DNA of 15,045 nucleotides, from NCBI GenBank assembly GCA_964395975.1, contig CAYNBZ010000054.1:1-15045 (forward strand), given 5' to 3'. Made by a program: the position numbers and the translations under genes. Below, one piece after another: positions 1 through 5,646 of the stretch. This DNA is from Avimuribaculum sp964395975 (GTDB lineage: Bacteria; Bacteroidota; Bacteroidia; Bacteroidales; Muribaculaceae). The notes under the pieces are model-generated. The model searched no databases. It was not told where the DNA came from and saw nothing but the letters and a program-made list of their open reading frames with translations. The stretch's first letter is position 1. The number at the start of each line of letters is the position of its first letter.

Positions 1-169
1 ACTTAAGTATTAGCTATTTAATAAATTGTGATTTTTGGAGTGACGAAGTCAGGTGTGTACATGGATCGCCTCACTGTAAGGTTAACCTATGTGGCCGTAT
101 ATCTGCATTATGAGTAGGTTTGTGTGCTTTTTGGACGGAATGGTATATGATGACGGAAAAATAATAAAT

Positions 170-216
170 AATGGACATATAAATGAATCGCTTGTAACGC
201 CATCTATATGTCCATT
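170..216 (-). terminator. Hairpin downstream of rubrerythrin
   Basis: Perfect 12-base inverted repeat (AATGGACATATA at 170-181, TATATGTCCATT at 205-216) with a 23-base spacer. It lies about 23 bases past the rubrerythrin stop. On the minus strand it is followed by an AT-rich stretch ending in a T run. The stem is AT-rich, so a terminator role is plausible rather than certain. Bases 1-169 hold nothing I can recognise; the open frame running from there overlaps rubrerythrin antisense. Confidence 0.45.
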
Positions 217-238
217 TGTGGTTGCCTATTGGCAGGAT

Positions 239-790
239 CTACTTCTTGAAGTAGCGGTTGTAAAGACCTTCGAAACCTTTGCCGTGGCGTGCTTCATCCT
301 TGGCCATTTCATGCACGGTATCATGGATAGCATCAAGGTTAAGTTCTTTGGCGCGCTTTGCAATACGGAATTTGTCGGCATTAGCTTCGGCTTCGGCAAG
401 CATACGCTTGTAAACGTTTGTCTTAGTGTCCCAAACTACATCGCCAAGCAATTCTGCAAACTTGGCAGCATGTTCTGCTTCTTCCCATGCATAGCGCTTG
501 AATGCTTCGGCAATTTCGGGATAGCCTTCACGGTCGGCTTGGCGTGACATTGCGATATACATACCAACTTCGGTGCATTCACCATTGAAGTGTGCATTTA
601 GGTCTTTGATCATTTCTTCATCGCAACCTTTGGCTACACCGATAACATGTTCTTGAACGAAAGTCACTCCCTCTGATTCATCAACTTCCTTGAACTTGCT
701 TGCCGGAACACCGCATTGTGGGCATTTTTCTGGAGCTTCGGTACCTTCGTAAACATAACCGCAAACTGTGCAAATAAATTTCTTTACCAT
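239..790 (-). CDS. rbr: Rubrerythrin (N-terminal rubredoxin, 'reverse' domain order)
   Basis: A 183-residue cytosolic non-haem iron protein that reduces hydrogen peroxide in anaerobes. The N-terminus is a rubredoxin-like iron site with two CxxC pairs (C7/C10 and C23/C26). A ferritin-like four-helix domain follows, with the di-iron ligand motifs seen in ECTEVG, EEAEHA and DEARHG. In classical rubrerythrin the rubredoxin domain is C-terminal; here the order is reversed, as in the reverse rubrerythrins of anaerobes. The start is an ATG directly followed by the rubredoxin domain, so nothing is missing. It lies 56 bases downstream of the PerR-like gene on the same strand, and no clear promoter of its own is visible in that gap. 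Co-transcription or PerR control is therefore likely. The family call is secure; the electron donor cannot be told from sequence. Confidence 0.95.
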   Translation of the reverse strand: MVKKFICTVCGYVYEGTEAPEKCPQCGVPASKFKEVDESEGVTFVQEHVIGVAKGCDEEMIKDLNAHFNGECTEVGMYIAMSRQADREGYPEIAEAFKRYAWEEAEHAAKFAELLGDVVWDTKTNVYKRMLAEAEANADKFRIAKRAKELNLDAIHDTVHEMAKDEARHGKGFEGLYNRYFKK

Positions 791-846
791 AATAGTGATT
801 CTTTTAGAGTTAATAAAATTGAGTATATATTTTTAGTTTCTGTGTT

Positions 847-1263
847 TTAATTTTCATTAATGCAACATTTGTTGCACAGCCCGTCATAATAGATATGGGT
901 GTGTTCCACCTTGAATCCATTGGGTATGGCCGGCTTGGCATAAGAATTTTGCTCTGTGATCGGCATGTCAAATATCTGTTTGCATTGGCGGCACATGAAA
1001 TGGGCGTGAGGGTGTGTGTTCCCATCGTAATGTATGTTGCGGCTATCGATGGTTAATGCCAACAGTGCATCTTTTTCTTCAAGCAGAGCCAAAGTGTTGT
1101 AGACTGTTGTGCGTGACAGGGTAGGCATCTGCATGTGTAAGTCACGGTAGATAACATCAACAGTGGGATGGGTGGAGTGTTCCATCAGATAGCGCATTAT
1201 TGCAACCCGTTGTACCGATGGTTTTATTCCATGATTTTTAAGATGCTCGATTACAAAATTCAT
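847..1263 (-). CDS. perR: Fur-family peroxide-responsive repressor (PerR-like)
   Basis: A 138-residue metal-dependent transcription repressor of the Fur superfamily. An N-terminal winged helix (about residues 5-75; recognition helix around RTTVYNTLALLEE) precedes the metal-binding dimerisation domain. That domain has the H-rich stretch H84/H86/H88 and two CxxC pairs for structural zinc, C91/C94 and C130/C133. The short N-terminus, the HPTVDVIY segment and the HxH-FxC arrangement fit PerR better than Fur or Zur, but the subfamily is inferred. The neighbouring rubrerythrin gene is a typical peroxide-stress target. Two Per-box-like sites lie upstream of its own start, one overlapping the promoter, suggesting autoregulation. 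Confidence 0.85.
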   Translation of the reverse strand: MNFVIEHLKNHGIKPSVQRVAIMRYLMEHSTHPTVDVIYRDLHMQMPTLSRTTVYNTLALLEEKDALLALTIDSRNIHYDGNTHPHAHFMCRQCKQIFDMPITEQNSYAKPAIPNGFKVEHTHIYYDGLCNKCCINEN

Positions 1264-1264
1264 A

Positions 1265-1279
1265 CAAGAATAATTATAA
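1265..1279. promoter_or_regulatory. Second Per-box-like site
   Basis: CAAGAATAATTATAA matches 11 of the 14 fixed positions of the B. subtilis-type Per box TTATAATnATTATAA. It lies two bases upstream of the perR start codon. AT-rich DNA produces such matches easily, so this is weaker than the site at 1299-1313. Confidence 0.3.
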
Positions 1280-1293
1280 AATTGAAATCATTA

Positions 1294-1324
1294 CAAAATT
1301 ACAATAATTCTATTATACAACAAA
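1294..1324 (-). promoter_or_regulatory. perR promoter (Bacteroidetes type)
   Basis: On the minus strand, TTTG (1324-1321) and TAATTTTG (1301-1294) are separated by 19 bases. This matches the Bacteroidetes sigma-ABfr pattern TTTG-N19-21-TAnnTTTG. Transcription would start about 20-25 bases upstream of the perR ATG. Confidence 0.6.
1299..1313. promoter_or_regulatory. Per-box-like operator over the perR promoter
   Basis: TTACAATAATTCTAT matches 12 of the 14 fixed positions of the Per box TTATAATnATTATAA. It covers part of the -7 element and spacer of the perR promoter, where a bound repressor would block RNA polymerase. The site was found by eye; the Bacteroidetes consensus may differ from that of B. 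subtilis. Confidence 0.45.
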
Positions 1325-1531
1325 TTTTTTGAAAACTTTTTTTCAAAAAAAATGATATGTGGGGGGATAAATCAGGAGTGTTTGCAGTAAAGACGGTTTT
1401 TACATTGGCACAGAAGTAGGAATTGTTTTTACGTGGACAGTTTATAATGGCATAAATGGAGATATCTATATGTTATAAGCGAGGTGGCAAGATTTTGTGC
1501 TGTGTTAGAAAGGATGTGTGTACAAAAAAAA

Positions 1532-1560
1532 CGAAACGACTTCGATAAAAAGTCGTTTCG
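1532..1560. terminator. Strong bidirectional terminator after secG
   Basis: An 11-base perfect stem (CGAAACGACTT at 1532-1542, AAGTCGTTTCG at 1550-1560) with a 7-base loop, flanked by an A run on the left and a T run on the right. Read on the minus strand it gives a GC-containing stem followed by eight Ts, 55 bases past the secG stop. The rest of the 1264-1614 gap holds the perR promoter and an AT-rich inverted repeat at 1325-1350; no gene is visible. Confidence 0.85.
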
Positions 1561-1614
1561 GTTTTTTGTATTTTTAATTTGGATAATTTGCAGCAGAATA
1601 TAATTATTAGTTAG

Positions 1615-1962
1615 TTAGTTAGTCTCCGTTGGTAAAGAGGTATCCCCTGTGGGAATTTCAGGAGTGGCAAACGGGGTGGCTTGCTGTTGAGGAATTTCCT
1701 CTTGTTCTATCACACGAGAATGTTTGCCTTGAACCAAATCTTGCGGAGCTACGAACGATGATATTATACTCAATACACAAATTACTATTGCAAGAGTCCA
1801 AGTGGCTTTTTCCACAAAGTCGGTGGTTTTGCGTACACCCATGAATTGATTAGAACTTGAAAAATTGGAAGCCAATCCTCCGCCTTTGGATTTTTGTATC
1901 AAAACCACGCCTATCAAAAGGACTGAAGCCAACAAAATAAGGATTGCTAAAAAAATGTACAT
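1615..1962 (-). CDS. secG: Preprotein translocase subunit SecG
   Basis: A 115-residue inner-membrane subunit of the SecYEG translocon that assists SecA-driven export. Two membrane segments are visible, about residues 2-22 and 54-71. Between them is the typical SecG loop with KSKGGGL (24-30), an S-rich stretch and the FMGVRKTTDFVEKATW segment. The C-terminal 40 residues are hydrophilic, rich in P, T and E, and not conserved in the family. It is the last gene of the envelope operon, four bases after the preceding gene and just before a strong terminator. The stop codon sits inside four tandem TTAG units (1607-1622), so slippage there would only change the last residues. Confidence 0.9.
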   Translation of the reverse strand: MYIFLAILILLASVLLIGVVLIQKSKGGGLASNFSSSNQFMGVRKTTDFVEKATWTLAIVICVLSIISSFVAPQDLVQGKHSRVIEQEEIPQQQATPFATPEIPTGDTSLPTETN

Positions 1963-1966
1963 GATT

Positions 1967-2713
1967 TTATCTGTTATTTATTTGTTCGTTAAGTATAAGT
2001 TTCTGCAAGAAACGAATTTGGTCTGCAAAGTAAATACTTTTTTCTGGAAATTTCAAACTTATGTTTCTAATAATTTCCAAAGCCTTAGCATATTTGCCTT
2101 GCTTTATGAATATTTTTGCAAGACTTTCACTCAGCATAGAGTCATCGTTTTCTGTTGGTTCCTTTACCGATTCGGTTTCATCGGTGGCCATAACCGGTTG
2201 TTCTGTTTGGGGTTTTGCCCGTTCCAAAATGCTGTCGATGGCTTTTGCTGCTTGAGCGATTGGATCATTTTCCTGCTTAGCGGTTTCGTCTTGTTGTCCG
2301 GATGCAAGCACTTGCGAATAGTCTTGCGGTATGGGGGTGAAAATAAGACGATTGATTAATTCAAGCTCTTTTTCATCATTTCCACCATAGTGACTTAGGA
2401 ACGAATTGATAGTTGTGTCGGTGTCCAGAGTCGGTGTGGTTTCTTGTTGGGGGTAAAAGTTTCTGAATCGGCCTGCATCTTCCCCGACGAGGTCGTAAAG
2501 TGCACTATGGTCAGGGTAGGTTAGTGCCAACGTAGACAATACGTCATCTTTTTCCGATGCATTAAGGCTTTCTTTATTGCGTTGCAGATACAATATTTGC
2601 GGCACAATGAAATAAGGGTATTCGGCGTAGGCAGCATCCAGTTCTTCACGGCTTATTTTGCCATTTGCTTCATCTTTTTCTACCAGTTTTCTTATGTCAT
2701 CGACCGAGAGCAT
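1967..2713 (-). CDS. Conserved Bacteroidetes hypothetical protein with C-terminal TPR-like helices
   Basis: A 248-residue acidic, soluble protein with no signal peptide or membrane segment. I cannot assign a function. The N-terminal 90 residues are predicted helical and contain the AYAEYPYFIVPQILYL segment. The middle (about 100-190) is low-complexity and rich in Q, E, T and D. The C-terminus (about 195-240) has the look of one tetratricopeptide hairpin (SLAKIFIKQGKYAKALEIIR). The chosen start is the ATG at 2713. A TTG at 2746 would add 11 residues and overlap the lptE stop by seven bases, but TTG starts are rare and no ribosome-binding site favours it. It sits between lptE and secG, so an envelope-related or assembly role is conceivable only by context. 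Confidence 0.7.
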   Translation of the reverse strand: MLSVDDIRKLVEKDEANGKISREELDAAYAEYPYFIVPQILYLQRNKESLNASEKDDVLSTLALTYPDHSALYDLVGEDAGRFRNFYPQQETTPTLDTDTTINSFLSHYGGNDEKELELINRLIFTPIPQDYSQVLASGQQDETAKQENDPIAQAAKAIDSILERAKPQTEQPVMATDETESVKEPTENDDSMLSESLAKIFIKQGKYAKALEIIRNISLKFPEKSIYFADQIRFLQKLILNEQINNR

Positions 2714-2739
2714 TTTTTGTTGCAGTGTATGTTGATTGT

Positions 2740-3249
2740 TTACCAATTACCGAATGTCGCGTTGAAAATGAGGTCGCACAATTCATCGCATATCTCTTCG
2801 CACAATTCATCTTGAACGTCGATAAGCAATTGGTCGCTTGAAAAATCGCGGTAGGCAGAAAACGTTTGGTCAAGATCCATGTCTGGATTAATCGAGTTTA
2901 TGTAACGCACTCTCACTGTGATTGTGAGGCGGGTTTGCGAAGCATAGGCATCTTCAGTAACTGCTTGTGGCGACAAGGCATAACCCGTTATTTCGCCTTC
3001 GATACGCAAGTCGGTATTGCTTGAATCGATTATGCTCAAGCGTGTTTGTCGTGTTATGAGATCTTGCAGTGTATTTTCGAATAGTTGTTGCAGAGGAGCA
3101 TATACCAAAGCGGCACGAATGGGGAAATTCGATACCGATATGGTCTTGTATATGCTGTAGTCGAGTATGGCTCCGTTGAATGTGTAGCTTATTGAGCAAG
3201 CCTGTGACACCATTGCCAAACTTAGTATGAGGAGTATGCGCTTTATCAT
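2740..3249 (-). CDS. lptE: LPS-assembly lipoprotein LptE
   Basis: A 169-residue outer-membrane lipoprotein that plugs the LptD barrel in lipopolysaccharide delivery. The N-terminus has a basic start (MIKR), a hydrophobic core and a processing site ending SQAC18; the lipobox is loose but acceptable. The CSISYTFNGA segment and the downstream pattern (SNFPIRAALVYAPLQQLFENTLQD) resemble the Bacteroidetes LptE family. The C-terminus is unusual: DELCEEICDELCDLIF carries three cysteines and is encoded partly by a 13-base direct repeat (CGCACAATTCATC at 2775-2787 and 2799-2811). It lies 41 bases downstream of the sigma-54 activator gene, in an operon with an acyltransferase and secG. Confidence 0.8.
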   Translation of the reverse strand: MIKRILLILSLAMVSQACSISYTFNGAILDYSIYKTISVSNFPIRAALVYAPLQQLFENTLQDLITRQTRLSIIDSSNTDLRIEGEITGYALSPQAVTEDAYASQTRLTITVRVRYINSINPDMDLDQTFSAYRDFSSDQLLIDVQDELCEEICDELCDLIFNATFGNW

Positions 3250-3290
3250 CGTTTGTGTTGAAAGAAATTTTTGGTGGACTTACTACCCCC

Positions 3291-4568
3291 TTATTCGAGT
3301 CCGTATTCTTTGATTTTGCGGTATAGGGTACGTTCGGAAATATTCAGTTCTTCGGCTGTTTTTTTCCTTCGACCGTGATTACGTTCAAGCGACTTCTTTA
3401 TTGTTTCGCGTTCAGTGTATTCGAGGGTCATGGTCTCTCCATCGTTAGAGTGTGAAGTGATCGTATTGTCGGTTTCTGGCAATGGCGTGAAGTCATCGGC
3501 AAAACCGTCTTCTATGTCAACAATGCCTTTCATAGGCGATGAAGGCTTATAGCTTCCCGTACCGGAATATTTCACGAGCGAACGAGTGTTGTTGTCACTC
3601 AGATTATTGGGTTGTGTTGTACAGTTTCTTGAGATATTGTCGATGCGGTCTTTCAGTTCTTCTATCTCGTGTTGCATTTTGAATATCAGCTTGAAGAGCA
3701 TTTCCCGTTCGTGTGTGTAGTTAAACACAGGAGCCGATGCCACAGTAGGTTTGTATTCGGTGCTATATTGTGGCAGATACTTTTTGATGCGGTCGGCATC
3801 TATTGTGTTGCCGGCTTCGAATAACGACACTTGTTCTATGACATTCTTCAATTGGCGCACATTACCGGGCCAACGGTAATTCATTATAGCCTCGCGTGCC
3901 GAGTCATTGAATTGTACCGGTGGGGTACCGTATTTTTCGGCAAAATCATTAGAAAATTTCCTTACGAGCATAAGTATATCGTCGCCACGTTCACGCAAGG
4001 GAGGTATATTAATTTGCACAGTTGATAGGCGGTAATAGAGGTCTTCGCGGAACTTGCCCTCGCTTACGGCATCTAACATATTTTTATTGGTGGCAGCCAC
4101 AATGCGAATGTTGGTCTTCTGTACATCAGATGACCCCACTTTTATGTATTCGCCGGATTCGAGTACACGTAGCAATCGAGCTTGGGTGGTAAGTGGTAAT
4201 TCGGCCACTTCGTCGAGGAAGATTGTACCACCATCAGCCTCTTCGAAATAACCTTTACGCGATGAAATGGCTCCGGTGAATGCACCTTTTTCATGCCCGA
4301 ACAGTTCAGAATCAATAGTGCCTTCGGGGATTGCACCACAGTTGACAGCTATATATTTGTTGTGTTTGCGTGAACTGAAGTCGTGGATTATATTGGGAAA
4401 GAACTCCTTTCCACTGCCGCTTTCGCCGATAATAAGAACCGACAAGTCAATGGGTGCCACTTGCATGGCGCGACGGATGGCTCCAATCAGTGATGGAGCA
4501 TTTCCGATAATCGAGTATCGTTGCTTTACCCGTAATATTTCGGGAGGAATGTTATTGGTGTCGCTCAT
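3291..4568 (-). CDS. Sigma-54-dependent transcriptional activator without receiver domain
   Basis: A 425-residue AAA+ enhancer-binding protein that remodels sigma-54 RNA polymerase using ATP. Visible motifs are Walker A GESGSGK (48-54), the sigma-54-contacting GAFTGA loop (95-100), Walker B GGTIFLDE (113-120), the arginine-finger region FREDLYYRL (173-181) and the WPGNVRQL sensor-2 region. A variable linker of about 100 residues with a short coiled-coil-like stretch follows. A Fis-type helix-turn-helix is at the C-terminus (RRKKTAEELNISERTLYRKI). No receiver, GAF or PAS domain precedes the AAA+ core; only about 20 residues stand in front, so activity is probably set by level or by a partner. 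The start overlaps the acyltransferase stop in an ATGA, indicating translational coupling. Its targets are unknown. Confidence 0.9.
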   Translation of the reverse strand: MSDTNNIPPEILRVKQRYSIIGNAPSLIGAIRRAMQVAPIDLSVLIIGESGSGKEFFPNIIHDFSSRKHNKYIAVNCGAIPEGTIDSELFGHEKGAFTGAISSRKGYFEEADGGTIFLDEVAELPLTTQARLLRVLESGEYIKVGSSDVQKTNIRIVAATNKNMLDAVSEGKFREDLYYRLSTVQINIPPLRERGDDILMLVRKFSNDFAEKYGTPPVQFNDSAREAIMNYRWPGNVRQLKNVIEQVSLFEAGNTIDADRIKKYLPQYSTEYKPTVASAPVFNYTHEREMLFKLIFKMQHEIEELKDRIDNISRNCTTQPNNLSDNNTRSLVKYSGTGSYKPSSPMKGIVDIEDGFADDFTPLPETDNTITSHSNDGETMTLEYTERETIKKSLERNHGRRKKTAEELNISERTLYRKIKEYGLE

Positions 4569-5407
4569 TTATTTTTTCTAAGCAAGTAAGTTTGTTGTTT
4601 TAAAAATTCTCCCAATTGGTCGAGGTCGTCGTATTTGGCAATGTCTTCAGGCATGATCATGTCGCCTACGGATATATGTAAAGTTTTTCCACGCTTGTTG
4701 AATACCTCTGCCGGCAACCGAAGGGTACGTAGTTGCCAGCTCACAAGCCCGAGGAAGTTAAACCATGCACTGTTGCCGCCGTGGAAAAAAATAGGTATTA
4801 CAGGCACTTTCAGCGTCTTGATGATTCGGATTACTGATGGTTGCCATTTTCGGTCTTCGAGCCACAGGTGTTTATTGAGTTTGGATACGGCACCTGCGGG
4901 GAAGAATCCGAGAGGCTCGCCATGCTTGATTTGCATCAGTGCCTCGCGTATGCCATGCTTAGACACAGCTTGTTTTGCAGGATCGTCTGATGCAAGGGCA
5001 TCGACGGCGATAAAATTCTGGCGCATGGCACTTATATGGTTGAGTATCATATTTACCATAACTTTGAACTGTGGCCGTCGCGAGCCGATTAGATTTATTA
5101 AAATTATACCATCGAGTGCACCGTATGCGTGGTTCGATATGGTGATGAATGCCCCTTGTGGCAGGTTATTAAGCAATTGTTCATTGTCGATGCGTAATTT
5201 TATATCGAGGTCTTCAAGCAGATGGCTTGTAAATTCAACGCCTGGTGTGTTGCAATGGCGTGCGTGTATGTCGTTAACTTTGTCAATCGACAATATACCG
5301 AACAGCCAATCAACCAGCTTGCGCCGTCCCTTGAAGAATGGTGCCATAGCACAAATTTCGTCATAACCAAGCACTGTTGGTTTGATTTTTGTCGGTGTAG
5401 TTTCCAT
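4565..5407 (-). CDS. Lysophospholipid/hemolysin-type acyltransferase family protein
   Basis: A 280-residue protein of the LPLAT superfamily, which transfers acyl chains to lysophospholipids, ornithine lipids or related acceptors. The catalytic motif reads NHAYGALDG, with H93 and D99 in the H-x5-D form of the hemolysin-like subgroup. The FPAGA block (about 169-173) corresponds to the substrate-binding EGTR-like motif. A hydrophobic stretch and basic residues suggest association with the inner membrane. I chose the ATG at 5407 because AAGGAG sits eight bases before it; the upstream in-frame TTG at 5428 has no such support. It is the first gene of the envelope operon and overlaps the next gene by four bases. 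The exact acceptor lipid cannot be read from sequence. Confidence 0.8.
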   Translation of the reverse strand: METTPTKIKPTVLGYDEICAMAPFFKGRRKLVDWLFGILSIDKVNDIHARHCNTPGVEFTSHLLEDLDIKLRIDNEQLLNNLPQGAFITISNHAYGALDGIILINLIGSRRPQFKVMVNMILNHISAMRQNFIAVDALASDDPAKQAVSKHGIREALMQIKHGEPLGFFPAGAVSKLNKHLWLEDRKWQPSVIRIIKTLKVPVIPIFFHGGNSAWFNFLGLVSWQLRTLRLPAEVFNKRGKTLHISVGDMIMPEDIAKYDDLDQLGEFLKQQTYLLRKNK

Positions 5408-5475
5408 AATTTGTTCTCCTTGTTGCAATTACTAATAGGACTGCTGTGCTTATTGTGCGTGTACTCTATTTTCCA

Positions 5476-5509
5476 CAAAATTAGAAAAAAAACTGCAATC
5501 ATGTCCAAG
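5476..5509 (-). promoter_or_regulatory. Possible promoter of the acyltransferase-secG operon
   Basis: On the minus strand TAATTTTG (5483-5476) matches the -7 consensus TAnnTTTG. CTTG lies 22 bases upstream, a weak and slightly over-spaced -33 element. It is about 70 bases from the chosen start and diverges from the GH31 promoter within the 239-base gap. Confidence 0.4.
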
Positions 5510-5582
5510 TTTTGTCATTCCGTACCAAATTTTCACTATTTTCTCATTATTTTAAAGACTTTGTTTTTAAATTTGGTAATGA

Positions 5583-5614
5583 TTTGCAATTGCGTCAGTC
5601 ATTCATTACCTTTG
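5583..5614 (+). promoter_or_regulatory. GH31 gene promoter (Bacteroidetes type)
   Basis: TTTG (5583-5586) and TACCTTTG (5607-5614) are separated by exactly 20 bases, an excellent match to TTTG-N19-21-TAnnTTTG. The predicted start of transcription is about 25 bases before the ATG at 5647. Confidence 0.7.
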
Positions 5615-5646
5615 CAAAGTATATTTACTGAATAATCTGTTTTACC

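Noticed and set aside
89..547. Plus-strand open frame of 152 codons
   Set aside because: Most of it runs antisense to rubrerythrin, has no recognisable domain or promoter, and its residues look like a shadow frame.
1323..1353. AT-rich inverted repeat TTTTTTGAAAA / TTTTCAAAAAA
   Set aside because: Made mainly of A and T runs; it could be an upstream promoter element, but low complexity makes the symmetry uninformative.
5408..5428. TTG start adding seven residues to the acyltransferase
   Set aside because: The ribosome-binding-like AAGGAG lies inside this extension and is well placed for the ATG at 5407.
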